This document shows positions 36,398-44,867 of a DNA stretch of 64,000 bases, piece by piece. The translations under genes and the position numbers were made by a program. Source of the stretch: Oribacterium sp. C9 (GTDB lineage: Bacteria > Bacillota > Clostridia > Lachnospirales > Lachnospiraceae); NCBI RefSeq assembly GCF_002007235.1, contig NZ_MUHW01000016.1, forward strand, positions 33,302 to 97,301, in the 5' to 3' direction. Under the pieces are notes generated by a model that was given only the letters and a program-made list of their open reading frames with translations, was not told where the DNA came from and did not search any database. Every line of letters starts with the position of its first letter. The stretch's first letter is position 1.

Positions 36398-37452
36398 TGA
36401 CTAATGACAAAGGGATACTGATAAAAAATATATATTATATGCTGACATATGCATTTCAGGTCCTTCGTCAGTCTAACTATGACGATATTGCTGCGGAGGA
36501 TTTTGATAATATTCACGATATGTTTGCGGCTATCCTTGGAAAGGGAGTGGCACAACAGTTAAAACACGGATTATATCGTAAATACGTGAACAGGATCGAT
36601 GATCTTACAACGCTTCGGGGAAAACTTGATGTTCCGGGAACTGCAAGAAATAAGCTCCAGCATAAACAGAGATTGTCATGTGATTTTGATGAACTGTCAG
36701 AAAATAATCTTTTAAATCAGATTCTTAAAACAACCATGATGCTGCTCATAAAGCAGAAAAGTGTGAAATTAGAGAATAAGTCTGTCATTAAGAAGGATCT
36801 GTTATTCTTTGATAGCGTGGATTACATTGATCCGGTTATGATCAAGTGGGACAGGATACGATACCAGAGGAACAATCAGAATTACAGGATGCTTCTTAAT
36901 ATATGCAGACTCATTATAGATGGACTGCTCCTATCCACGGAGAAAGGAATCATCAAGATGGCTACATTCCTTGATGATCAGAGAATGAGCCATTTATATG
37001 AGAAGTTTATTCTCGAATACTACAGATATCATCATCCTGAACTTAGGGCTAACCCTGATCAGGTACAGTGGAATCTTGATGATGATAACGATATGTGGCT
37101 GCCGAATATGATTACGGATATAACATTGAAATCAAGGGATGGCAGAGTACTCATTCTGGATGCTAAGTATTACGGTCAGCAGATGCAGTCAAACTTTGAT
37201 GTGCAGACATATAGAAATGCAAATCTATATCAGATTTATACATATGTAAAGAACTGGGATAAAGAGCAGACAGGAAATGTTTCGGGAATGTTACTATATG
37301 CAAAAACAGATGAAGAGTTCCAGCCATCTAATAGGTTTTCCATGGGCGGAAATAAGATAGCTGTCGGTTCATTGGACTTGAACCTTCCGTTTAAGGAAAT
37401 AGCCGGACAGCTCGAGAAGATAGTAGCGGACTATTTTACTGAGGCGGTGTAG
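36397..37452 (+). CDS. mcrC: McrC-like nuclease subunit
   Basis: 351 aa. An N-terminal McrB-contact domain, then a PD-(D/E)xK nuclease core with D at about 241 (MITDITLKS) and LDAKYYG at about 254-260, as in McrC. Starts at the overlapping TGATG of the McrB gene. With the EVE-McrB it forms a modification-dependent restriction complex. Confidence 0.92.
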   Translation: MTNDKGILIKNIYYMLTYAFQVLRQSNYDDIAAEDFDNIHDMFAAILGKGVAQQLKHGLYRKYVNRIDDLTTLRGKLDVPGTARNKLQHKQRLSCDFDELSENNLLNQILKTTMMLLIKQKSVKLENKSVIKKDLLFFDSVDYIDPVMIKWDRIRYQRNNQNYRMLLNICRLIIDGLLLSTEKGIIKMATFLDDQRMSHLYEKFILEYYRYHHPELRANPDQVQWNLDDDNDMWLPNMITDITLKSRDGRVLILDAKYYGQQMQSNFDVQTYRNANLYQIYTYVKNWDKEQTGNVSGMLLYAKTDEEFQPSNRFSMGGNKIAVGSLDLNLPFKEIAGQLEKIVADYFTEAV

Positions 37453-37472
37453 TTTAAAAGGAGACTACTGGT

Positions 37473-38105
37473 ATGAGTAAAGATCTTTCTCTGATATTTG
37501 AAAATAAACCTAAACAATGGGGCCTAAGGGGAGACCCCTATCTTTGGGATGAGATGAAGGATGTATTTGCGGGTAAGACTACGGATATAACAGAAAGAGA
37601 TCTGGCGGATGAAATATGTGAGTATTATGAGAAGGCTGTCGGTGAACCTTTGAAATATGGTTCCATGGTGTATGTTGAGCGATTTGCTCATGGAGGAATG
37701 TCCTCCGGACAAGTTTCCGGAGAATTTTGGATTTGTAAGGGAATTCCATTGCTGATTGATAATCTTAAAAAAGTAAAGTCAGGATATCCGGTTGTGACAT
37801 TATGCGGAAGCACTCGCTTTAAGGAACAATTTATAGAAGTTCAGAAGAGACTTACATTGGAAGGAAACATTGTTATTAGTGTAGGCCTATTCGGTCATTC
37901 CGGAGATGATGAAGTTTGGGATGGGATGGACGAAGGTGCTATATCCAAAACAAAAGAAATGCTCGATGATATGCATAAGAGAAAGATTGACTTGGCAGAT
38001 TCCATCTTTGTTATCAATGTTGGTGGATATATTGGAGACAGCACACGTTCGGAAATAGAATATGCAGAGGCACATGGTAAAGAAGTAAAATATCTCGAAG
38101 GATAA
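37473..38105 (+). CDS. Nucleoside deoxyribosyltransferase-like (DUF4406-like) protein
   Basis: 210 aa. Residues about 95-210 have the Rossmann-like layout TLCGSTRFKEQF..., DLADSIFVINVGGYIGDSTRSEIEYAEAHGKEVKYLE of nucleoside 2-deoxyribosyltransferase/DUF4406 proteins. Residues 1-90 form a separate domain of unknown type. AGGAG precedes the ATG. It is 20 bp after mcrC and is the last gene of the island. Nucleotide-binding or NAD/nucleotide-cleaving effector activity is possible in such a defence setting, but unproven. Confidence 0.7.
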   Translation: MSKDLSLIFENKPKQWGLRGDPYLWDEMKDVFAGKTTDITERDLADEICEYYEKAVGEPLKYGSMVYVERFAHGGMSSGQVSGEFWICKGIPLLIDNLKKVKSGYPVVTLCGSTRFKEQFIEVQKRLTLEGNIVISVGLFGHSGDDEVWDGMDEGAISKTKEMLDDMHKRKIDLADSIFVINVGGYIGDSTRSEIEYAEAHGKEVKYLEG

Positions 38106-38133
38106 AAAATACATATAATAAAGGGTGCGTAAA

Positions 38134-38214
38134 ATGAAGATATTACTAGTTATAGTTGCTTTTTGTGCTTATATGGTGCTTTGTTTAAGTGAATTAAGTT
38201 GGATAACGGAGTAG
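38134..38214 (+). CDS. 26-aa hydrophobic peptide (doubtful)
   Basis: MKILLVIVAFCAYMVLCLSE, ending in LSWITE, is one membrane helix, with a weak AAGGG site. It precedes the terminator of the island. Too short to be sure. Confidence 0.3.
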   Translation: MKILLVIVAFCAYMVLCLSELSWITE

Positions 38215-38246
38215 GACGAAAGCATGATTGCAAACATCTCTATGTC

Positions 38247-38290
38247 AATAAGCTACTTAACGATGTATAATCGTAAGTAGCTTATTTTTT
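38247..38290 (+). terminator. Terminator of the restriction island
   Basis: AATAAGCTACTTAACGAT pairs with ATCGTAAGTAGCTTATT (one mismatch) over a 5-nt loop and runs into six T. Confidence 0.88.
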
Positions 38291-38302
38291 GAGGTAAACA
38301 GT

Positions 38303-39646
38303 ATGGTACAGCGATCGGTAGCGCTTTGTGATGGTGAATTAATAGGAATTGAGTCAATTTATAATATCATCAACGGAAAACCCATATATAAAAAAGGTGA
38401 AGTAGAAGCTCTAAGAGAGAAAGGACGACAAGGAAAATTGTTATGTCCTTGCGGATGCGGAGCTAAACTAATTCTTGCAGCCGGAGAGCTTAGATTAGCA
38501 CATTTCAAAATTCATAATGATCAGAATAATCTTCCTTGCCATTGGATAGATGAAGGTGAAGAATCAATTGATTCTAAACTGGTTTTAAAGAACTGGCTAG
38601 AGACTGAACTTGGGACAACCGTACAATCACGTATTCCAATCAACAATGTGTCCGATAGTGATAGAAGGTTCGAATATACTTTCTTATCAAGTAGCAAAGA
38701 GATAGCCTTAAGTTATACACACAAAGAGGAAAATCTATCAGATGAAAAATTAAATGTTCTGTTTAGGAATAGCAATTTCAAGGTTATTCTTTTCACGAAT
38801 CAAAATGATAATAAAGTTGACTGGCAATATCATGAATGGCTTATGAAGATACAAAATAGACAAGGATATTGTTTGTTATTGGATACGAGAGATGTAAAAA
38901 ATGATGTTGCAAACTATGAGAAAGCAATCGTGAAAGCTATATTTTATGATGATATTCAGGGGACATGGAGAGAAAACTGTCTTGCAGAAGATTATCTAAA
39001 AGATTTTCATATTAACTCTGTTGGGGATATCTTAATTCATAAAGAATCATTAAAAACGTTGCTTGATAATAAGAGAAATGAGTTGATTCTTGAAGCACAA
39101 CGAAGAAAAGAAGAATATGAAAAGCGTAGGAAATGGGAAGAGCTTCAAAAAAAGAGAGAAGATGAGACAAGAAGAAAACGAGATGAAGAACAAAGAAAAA
39201 TCTTAGAAGAACAAGAAAAGGAATATCTTCGTAAGAAAAAACTTATGGAAGAACAACTTTTCAAAGAACAGCAAGCTGAAGAGATTCGTTTACAGAAGCT
39301 TAAAGAGAATTTCAAAAAAACCATAGCTGAGGAACTTGAAGGTTCTGGTGGATTGGTTTATGACCCAGACGGTAATAGATGGTTAAAGTGTAAATATTGT
39401 GGGAAGATAGATACAGAAGTAGCATTTCAAAGTTGGCAAGGGAATTTTGGAACATGTAAGGATTGTTTTGATGCATTGCCTCCAGAGGAAATATTTCAGA
39501 AACCTAGAGTAAGTGAAAAACCTTATGATCCAACTATTTGCCCTGAATGTGGTGGTAAACTTCGGTTAAGAACAAACCGTCTACGTGGAACACAGTTCTA
39601 TGGCTGTAGTAATTATCCAAATTGTAGGTATACAAGAAGTGTTTAG
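38303..39646 (+). CDS. CoiA-like / topoisomerase-type zinc-ribbon protein
   Basis: 447 aa. The N-terminal part has CPCGCGAKLILAAGELRLAHFKI, as in the zinc-binding N-terminus of CoiA/nuclease proteins with the conserved LRxxHF; about 80-225 could be a nuclease-like fold; about 245-340 is a charged coiled coil; then a ribbon CKYCGKIDTEV...GTCKDC and a C-terminal topoisomerase-type zinc finger CPECGGKLRLRTNRLRGTQFYGCSNYPNC. GAGG precedes the ATG. It flanks the restriction island opposite the similarly built protein at 21608. Probable DNA-binding or processing protein; exact role unknown. Confidence 0.72.
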   Translation: MVQRSVALCDGELIGIESIYNIINGKPIYKKGEVEALREKGRQGKLLCPCGCGAKLILAAGELRLAHFKIHNDQNNLPCHWIDEGEESIDSKLVLKNWLETELGTTVQSRIPINNVSDSDRRFEYTFLSSSKEIALSYTHKEENLSDEKLNVLFRNSNFKVILFTNQNDNKVDWQYHEWLMKIQNRQGYCLLLDTRDVKNDVANYEKAIVKAIFYDDIQGTWRENCLAEDYLKDFHINSVGDILIHKESLKTLLDNKRNELILEAQRRKEEYEKRRKWEELQKKREDETRRKRDEEQRKILEEQEKEYLRKKKLMEEQLFKEQQAEEIRLQKLKENFKKTIAEELEGSGGLVYDPDGNRWLKCKYCGKIDTEVAFQSWQGNFGTCKDCFDALPPEEIFQKPRVSEKPYDPTICPECGGKLRLRTNRLRGTQFYGCSNYPNCRYTRSV

Positions 39647-39773
39647 GTAATTGATGATTTGCGTTGCACACTCGTGACTTTATTTGTGAGTAAGTATAAT
39701 ATAGGCTTTTCTATTAACGTTCATTTTAATATAATATAACTAATAAAAATATCTAAAGAGGGGGCCACAAATT

Positions 39774-40205
39774 ATGGCAGACGAAGTTGTAAAAGCACCA
39801 GAAGTAACTCCTGTAGAAGCTCCAAAAGCAGAAACAGAAAAGAAGCCAGTAGCAAGAGGTCGTAAGAAGGGAACTGCTACTAAGGCCGCAACCACAAAGA
39901 AGACTGAGACTGTTGCTAAGAAGCCGGGTAGAAAACCGGGTTCTAAGACTACAACTAAGAAGGCTGACAAGAAACCTGCGGTTAATGTTGCACCAGCACT
40001 CGATCTGAATTACAAGGGAATCACTATTGAGTTTAATGACAAGAAGTATTCTCAGAAAGATCTCTTTGCTAGAGTTAACGCCTACATCAAACATCATCCA
40101 TATATTGTCGCTCATGACATCGAACTTTTCATTAAGCCTGATGAGTCATGTTGCTATTTTACAGTTGATGGATTTAGTAATCCTGATTTCAGAATCGACC
40201 TGTAA
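39774..40205 (+). CDS. DUF6465-family protein with histone H1-like basic tail
   Basis: 143 aa. Residues about 15-75 are a Lys/Ala/Thr/Pro-rich basic tail with GRKKG and KPGRKPGSK AT-hook-like cores, resembling histone H1. Residues about 80-143 form the folded DUF6465 domain (ITIEFNDKKYSQKDLFARV...DIELFIKPDESCCYFTVDG), which is common in Lachnospiraceae. Probably binds plasmid or nucleoid DNA. A strong terminator follows. Confidence 0.8.
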   Translation: MADEVVKAPEVTPVEAPKAETEKKPVARGRKKGTATKAATTKKTETVAKKPGRKPGSKTTTKKADKKPAVNVAPALDLNYKGITIEFNDKKYSQKDLFARVNAYIKHHPYIVAHDIELFIKPDESCCYFTVDGFSNPDFRIDL

Positions 40206-40211
40206 GAAACT

Positions 40212-40247
40212 AAGACGAAGCATTGCTCGTGGTGCCTCGTCTTTTTT
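40212..40247 (+). terminator. Rho-independent terminator
   Basis: AAGACGA-GCA type stem (one mismatch) with TGCCTCGTCTT, then TTTT, right after the DUF6465 gene. Confidence 0.8.
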
Positions 40248-40298
40248 CAACACTGTAAAATTCTGTTCTAATGTTTGCCATATATTCAGGAGAGGTTT

Positions 40299-41216
40299 AT
40301 GGAAATACGTTTGCCAAAAGAATACCTGATAAGAGAAGATAATGGATATATGCCTATATACATTCTCAAACCGCCAAAGGATGTAGAAGAACTTATTGGA
40401 TATGTTCTGAAGATGCCTCAAAAGAATGTAGAAATCCTGACTGATTCTATAGTTTTATGCAATGGTAATGAATGGAATAAGAATCTCAGAGAGTACCGGT
40501 TCATGTTTGAAAAGGAAGTCAAAATCAAAGGAAGACCATCCAAGAGGTACAGATATACTGAGAGAGAAGCTTATATGCTTTATAAGCATATCGACGAACG
40601 AAAGATAAAGGCCAGAGCGGAAACGGTACAGAAAGGTTCTGGAAAACTCATACGTGCATCTTTTAGTTCTTATGACAACCATGCGATTGATAAGGTTACG
40701 GAATGGCTTATAGCTCCAGATTCAAACGATAAATGGGCGTATGAGTTTTATTATGATCCATTGAAGAACACCGGAAGACATAAGCGAAGTGCCAAAGGAT
40801 TTTCCATCCTAGAGGAATATCCATTACCTGACATTGCTATCATAAAAAAGTCACGAGATAAGCTCCAATCTATGCTACATGAGTTGGATAACGTAAGGGA
40901 TCTGAAGCTAATCAATGATAATTCAGTATACATCCGTGGTAAGAATGGCAAGCTTGCAAAGGCTGCTAATTCATCTGAATCCATTGCTTTTACGGCCTAT
41001 AATATGCTTCCAGCAACTGTAAGAGAACGGAGAGAGAGTAATAATATATATTCCACACCTGAAGCAGAGAAGTTCATTGACCGTCTTATAGAACTTGGAT
41101 CAGAGATAGAAAAAGAGTGTACCGACTTCTTAGAGAGCTACAGATCAGAACAGATAGCAAGGCTCACTAAAGAAATCAAGGACTTAATAGGAATAGACAT
41201 AGAGACACTCATTTAG
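40299..41216 (+). CDS. Protein of unknown function (plasmid gene)
   Basis: 305 aa from the ATG at 40299, which has AGGAGAGG just upstream; a longer frame to 40275 lacks one. Hydrophilic, basic in the middle (KEVKIKGRPSKRYRYTEREAYMLYKHIDERK), helical C-terminus. No recognised domain. Its 3' end overlaps the convergent gene at 41209 by 8 bp. Confidence 0.68.
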   Translation: MEIRLPKEYLIREDNGYMPIYILKPPKDVEELIGYVLKMPQKNVEILTDSIVLCNGNEWNKNLREYRFMFEKEVKIKGRPSKRYRYTEREAYMLYKHIDERKIKARAETVQKGSGKLIRASFSSYDNHAIDKVTEWLIAPDSNDKWAYEFYYDPLKNTGRHKRSAKGFSILEEYPLPDIAIIKKSRDKLQSMLHELDNVRDLKLINDNSVYIRGKNGKLAKAANSSESIAFTAYNMLPATVRERRESNNIYSTPEAEKFIDRLIELGSEIEKECTDFLESYRSEQIARLTKEIKDLIGIDIETLI

Positions 41217-41541
41217 TGCCCTCGAATATCTTCATCCCCGGATTCCAATTCAAGATTATCTGATAGCCAAGGTCTTCAAGATACTTTCTGGTCTGTGTGG
41301 TTATGTCGGTGCCGTTAGTGATCAGAACGGATTTGTATGACTCATCAACTAATCCAGTCATGAATCCAACATCAGGAGCATAGAGCTTCCGGGGCTTTAT
41401 ACAGTACTTTATCCGGAACTGGACCGGAATATTGTTGGCATCTACAGCCCAAAATCTGCTCGGAGTATAGATTTGGAATTTCGTGAATCCCTCTTTCTTC
41501 AGTTGTTCCTGCACCGCAGTAGCAAACTCTTTGACCTTCAT
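41209..41541 (-). CDS. Small protein of unknown function
   Basis: 110 aa. Resembles a compact PD-(D/E)xK-like or restriction-like sheet layout only loosely (FWAVDANNIPVQFRIKYCIKPRKLYAPDVGFM..., VLITNGTDITTQTRKYLEDLGYQII, the last part like the restriction endonuclease C-terminal fold of Mrr-type proteins). AAGGA lies upstream. Convergent with the preceding gene. Function not assigned. Confidence 0.58.
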   Translation of the reverse strand: MKVKEFATAVQEQLKKEGFTKFQIYTPSRFWAVDANNIPVQFRIKYCIKPRKLYAPDVGFMTGLVDESYKSVLITNGTDITTQTRKYLEDLGYQIILNWNPGMKIFEGTK

Positions 41542-41640
41542 AGCTAAAATCCTTTTCTCATATTTATTCTCTAAGATACATCGGCCGGAATGGATGAATG
41601 ATAAACATTAAGATAAGTGGATTTTCTTAAGACAAAAAGT

Positions 41641-41674
41641 GACCACCCAAGCCATAGTGCCTGAGCGGTCTTTT
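41641..41674. terminator. Repeated terminator hairpin, copy 1
   Basis: GACCACCCAAGCC..GAGCGGTC followed by TTTTCTT. Nearly the same sequence recurs at 44868-44900, suggesting a dispersed bidirectional terminator. Confidence 0.7.
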
Positions 41675-41675
41675 C

Positions 41676-41969
41676 TTATGCTACTAAATCCATTATGAGT
41701 GTGTATTCTGTCCCATCTAGAAAATAAGTATAGTACACCTTATCGTCCTCCACAAACCTTTCTAAATCTTCGATATAATAAGTCTTGATTTCGAGGTATC
41801 TTCCGGTTGTGGAGACGATATTGATTTCATTTTCTGATAAACAATATTCATCGATAACAAACGCTTCCGCATCGACAGAGTGAACAGTGTATTTTTCTAA
41901 CTTTACCTCCGCTCCATAAATAATATTGTTTCCTAAATCTTCCATAAGATTAGCGAAATTAGAATTCAT
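41676..41969 (-). CDS. Small protein of unknown function, paralogue of the broken gene at 20850
   Basis: 97 aa, beta-rich (AEVKLEKYTVHSVDAEAFVIDEYCLSENEINIVSTTGRYLEIKTYYIEDL...YYTYFLDGTEYTLIMD). AAGGAG lies 8 nt upstream, and a terminator directly follows. Its second half aligns with the nonsense-mutated gene at 20850-21149, so the plasmid had at least two copies of this family. Cytoplasmic; no known domain. Confidence 0.68.
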   Translation of the reverse strand: MNSNFANLMEDLGNNIIYGAEVKLEKYTVHSVDAEAFVIDEYCLSENEINIVSTTGRYLEIKTYYIEDLERFVEDDKVYYTYFLDGTEYTLIMDLVA

Positions 41970-42276
41970 TTTTTATTTCTCCTTTGTTTTTTGTTCGTTC
42001 ATGTAAATGATGCTAATGGTTGTATCGATATTAGTATTTCTGCGTGTACTAAAATGGATACATTTTCGTGATCAATATGAACTATCAGTTTTACCTTATT
42101 AATTATGAGAGATTAAAAATAAAAAAGTCTGATTTTAGAGGAACCGAAATTTTGAACTATTTATTTTCTAATCTGGCATAATCTTTTTTTACATTAAATG
42201 AACAATTGTTCTTGAAAAACGGCAAAATGAGATTATAATAATTCTAGAACGTAGGTTTTGTTTTTTGGAGGGTATT

Positions 42277-42558
42277 ATGATAACTATGAAACCAAAGGCA
42301 CAGGCTTTCCTGATAGAGAACAATAATCGAGTCATAGAAGTCCGAATTGTAAGTGTTAGTGATGGGATGAGTGTTGTAAGACCACTACATTCCAATGGTG
42401 GATTCAGAGTCAGAAACAATAGACTCTATGAAACTAAGGAAAAAGCCGAAGAGGTACTTACTAAGTTATCTCATAGGAGTGTCGTTCATAATGAGGAGAA
42501 ACCAATATCAACAACTCAAGAATTAGTATTTATGCATCCACATTCGTTAGGTTGGTAG
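42277..42558 (+). CDS. Small protein of unknown function
   Basis: 93 aa from the ATG at 42277, preceded by GGAGGG; the upstream TTG frame start is not needed. N-terminal beta segment (MKPKAQAFLIENNNRVIEVRIVSVSDGMSVVRPL), helical middle. First of five or more co-directional small genes up to 44855, probably one transcript. Not recognised. Confidence 0.62.
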   Translation: MITMKPKAQAFLIENNNRVIEVRIVSVSDGMSVVRPLHSNGGFRVRNNRLYETKEKAEEVLTKLSHRSVVHNEEKPISTTQELVFMHPHSLGW

Positions 42559-42568
42559 GAGTACATAT

Positions 42569-42856
42569 ATGAGTAAGAGATTTCCGGTAGATGTAATATT
42601 ACAACATAATATAGACGGCACAATCATTCCGATCAGACTTAGATTTACTTCTGAAGAAGGAGAGAGGCAGGAATATACCGTGAAAGGATATAGGGATTTG
42701 TCTGGTCAGGAGACAAGAACAATGCCGGACGGAGTATTTGTTGGTGGAAATGACCTGGTCTATCAATGCAAACTTCTTGTAAATAATCAACAGAGAATGA
42801 TATATCTTCATCGACAGCCGGATGGTTCATCTTGGTTCATGACTGTGATAAACTAA
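42569..42856 (+). CDS. Small protein of unknown function
   Basis: 95 aa, mostly beta strands (IIPIRLRFTSEEGERQEYTVKGYRDL, DLVYQCKLLVNNQQRMIYLHR), no signal. AGGAG at good spacing; 10 bp after the preceding gene, so co-translated with it. Family unknown to me. Confidence 0.65.
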   Translation: MSKRFPVDVILQHNIDGTIIPIRLRFTSEEGERQEYTVKGYRDLSGQETRTMPDGVFVGGNDLVYQCKLLVNNQQRMIYLHRQPDGSSWFMTVIN

Positions 42857-42903
42857 GTACATAAGCAAGCGTAAACTTAAAAACAAGAGAATGAGGCGCG
42901 GAT

Positions 42904-43104
42904 ATGGATGAGCAGGATGCAAAAGAATTTCGTTGTTGGCTGATTGAGAAAGGTTTTACTGAAGGTGGGGCTGACCAATTAATTAGAAGAATAAACGAAA
43001 AACGTCCGGACCGAGCAGACTTGTTACAATATCATAATTGGATCGGTGAGTTTGGCAAAGATAAATCTGGATACTACGCCCTTATAAGGGGGACAGATAA
43101 CTAA
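42904..43104 (+). CDS. Small helical protein of unknown function
   Basis: 66 aa. FRCWLIEKGFTEGGADQLIRRINEKRPDRADLLQYHNWIGEF resembles the core-binding N-terminal helices of phage-type integrases or a SAM-like fold, but no catalytic domain follows. GAGG upstream. Same transcript direction as its neighbours. Confidence 0.6.
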   Translation: MDEQDAKEFRCWLIEKGFTEGGADQLIRRINEKRPDRADLLQYHNWIGEFGKDKSGYYALIRGTDN

Positions 43105-43125
43105 GCTGTAATAATTATAAAAATA

Positions 43126-43983
43126 ATGGATATGGTTGGTTGGATAAAAGACTTTATAGAAAAATTCGGAGAGTTCACGCTACCTTGTGAATACAACATA
43201 AAAAATCAGGATCTTATTTATGTCTCTGTGACTATTCATAAAAGAGAAGAGTATCTGACATATAGTGTTGAGGTCAATGCCAAAGTCGGAGATCCTATGA
43301 TAGTTAAATCTGCTCCGCCTAAGCTAAGAGCTTATATAAATGAAAATATCGAACAGCTGCTAGATGAGGCTATAGTTCTCATATATCATGGATTTAACAC
43401 CAATACTTATGTCGTTGAGGATTCGGACGGAATATTTATCGCAGAGATAAGTGACCTATATGAGAAACTATTAGTGTCTGGTTTGGAGCACGACTATACA
43501 CAGATATACAACAGGACGATAAGTGGATTACCTGGACCAAAAAGATACTGTAATTCAAATGTCTTCTTCACGAGGATGGCAAAGAAAGAGAAACGATATT
43601 CTCTAAAGGACTCAATGAATTATCTTAAACTTAATAGGTATGAGTTCGCTCTAAAGGAACGGAGTAAAGAAGAAATTTCTGATCCAATTATTTCTGTGTC
43701 TACCCCGGACATTACTCGGAAATTCGGAAATGATAATAAGGAAACCTTCGACTTTGTGGTCGTAGAGCTTCTTCTGAGACACGATTTAGGTATACAGGAT
43801 ATGGATGCCTATGTGAAGGAGAACCTCCAGATGCTCAATAAGAGGGCATTGGATAAGATTGCTGTGAACAAGAAGTATCAGAGCTTCGATGTTCCGGTAG
43901 AGTATTTGAAGCTGTATAGTATCGGGACGCATATGAAGACCGGGGTGCGGATGATGTATGAGCTGAAGAATGTGAGTATATAG
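43126..43983 (+). CDS. Protein of unknown function
   Basis: 285 aa, cytoplasmic, mixed alpha/beta with no known motif. The ATG at 43126 lacks a clear ribosome binding site; the one at 43132 is equally possible. Its frame ends 21 bp before the next gene. Member of the small-gene transcript 42.3-44.9 kb. Confidence 0.62.
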   Translation: MDMVGWIKDFIEKFGEFTLPCEYNIKNQDLIYVSVTIHKREEYLTYSVEVNAKVGDPMIVKSAPPKLRAYINENIEQLLDEAIVLIYHGFNTNTYVVEDSDGIFIAEISDLYEKLLVSGLEHDYTQIYNRTISGLPGPKRYCNSNVFFTRMAKKEKRYSLKDSMNYLKLNRYEFALKERSKEEISDPIISVSTPDITRKFGNDNKETFDFVVVELLLRHDLGIQDMDAYVKENLQMLNKRALDKIAVNKKYQSFDVPVEYLKLYSIGTHMKTGVRMMYELKNVSI

Positions 43984-44004
43984 CAATAAGAGCGAGGAAA
44001 AGAT

Positions 44005-44430
44005 ATGAGCTTAATTCTTTATGTTATTGCAATTATTATCTGTGGCTGGCTTATTACGAAAATGATTCCAGTTATATTCAGATTTTCTATATATTGTTTT
44101 ATTTGTATACCTGTATGGATATTATTATCTTTTATACCTGGATTCTATGATGAAAGTGGATTTATCATCTTATTATTTATCATAGCCTTTATAAGAACGT
44201 TCTTTAAGAACTCATCAAAGAATAAAAACCAGCCAAATGTTACCTATCCATCATATAATTATAATTTTGAAAGTTTTAAAAACTATGTTTTAAACAAGCG
44301 GACTGGTATAATACATGAAAAATGGAGCTCTTCGGCAGATACGATAAGTGAAAAGCATCGGAAAGAATTAAGTTATTCAGATGCTCAAGAGCTTATAAAT
44401 AAGAGCAGAAAGTATCGATTCAAAGAATAA
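44005..44430 (+). CDS. Membrane protein with two to three N-terminal helices
   Basis: 141 aa. Residues 1-20, 25-47 and 50-70 are hydrophobic; the C-terminal half is soluble with a fragment FESFKNYVLNKRTGIIHEKWSSSADTISEKHRKELSYSDAQEL resembling domains that recognise residue stretches near cell-surface or DNA proteins (DUF-type, not named). GAGG precedes the ATG. Function unknown. Confidence 0.62.
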   Translation: MSLILYVIAIIICGWLITKMIPVIFRFSIYCFICIPVWILLSFIPGFYDESGFIILLFIIAFIRTFFKNSSKNKNQPNVTYPSYNYNFESFKNYVLNKRTGIIHEKWSSSADTISEKHRKELSYSDAQELINKSRKYRFKE

Positions 44431-44449
44431 TAAGTGAGGGCAAAGCATT

Positions 44450-44620
44450 ATGGAAGTTGTTAAAAATGGAAAGACCTATGAAGTTACAGAGACTACTCAG
44501 AAATGGAGTATCAAAAATAAGCTGGGTATAATGGCTATATCTTATGATGTATCAAAGAAAGATTGCGCCACAATCGAAGAACTTCAGCAGTATGTTGATG
44601 AGACAGATATTTTGAATTAA
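44450..44620 (+). CDS. 56-aa protein of unknown function
   Basis: MEVVKNGKTYEVTETTQKWS... to DETDILN; small and acidic, too short for many gene finders. GTGAGGG lies 10 nt upstream. It follows the membrane protein by 19 bp and is likely in the same transcript. Confidence 0.55.
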   Translation: MEVVKNGKTYEVTETTQKWSIKNKLGIMAISYDVSKKDCATIEELQQYVDETDILN

Positions 44621-44780
44621 AAGGAAGCATTACAATAGCGCTGGTACGTATGAAGATCCAGACGTGTATAATACGATTGATGTACGAGCTGAAGAGCTTT
44701 TGATCCTCTTGTATTATTAGGCAGATGGTGTTACACTAACCGTAATATCAGATGAATGTTTATAGTGTCAGGAGGGAAAT

Positions 44781-44855
44781 ATGATACTTCCAGTTATCGT
44801 AGCATGTGTAGTAGCTTCAACAACCTATTGGTTATTAAGCTGTAAAAGAAAATAA
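44781..44855 (+). CDS. 24-aa membrane peptide
   Basis: MILPVIVACVVASTTYWLLS, ending in CKRK, is a single hydrophobic helix with a basic tail, preceded by a strong AGGAGGG at 6 nt. Size and layout fit small stress or toxin-like membrane peptides, but no antitoxin is evident. A terminator follows at 44868. Confidence 0.5.
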   Translation: MILPVIVACVVASTTYWLLSCKRK

Positions 44856-44867
44856 TAAAGACAACAA

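Noticed and set aside
34007..37452. Chromosome-type 5-methylcytosine system on its own promoter
   Set aside because: Gaps to the preceding Res and YdbC genes are 13-18 bp, leaving no room for a separate promoter and leader.
23627..38105. DISARM or BREX system
   Set aside because: No DrmA, DrmB, PglZ or BrxC/BrxL-type proteins are seen; the helicase, methyltransferase and Res order fits a type III-like system better.
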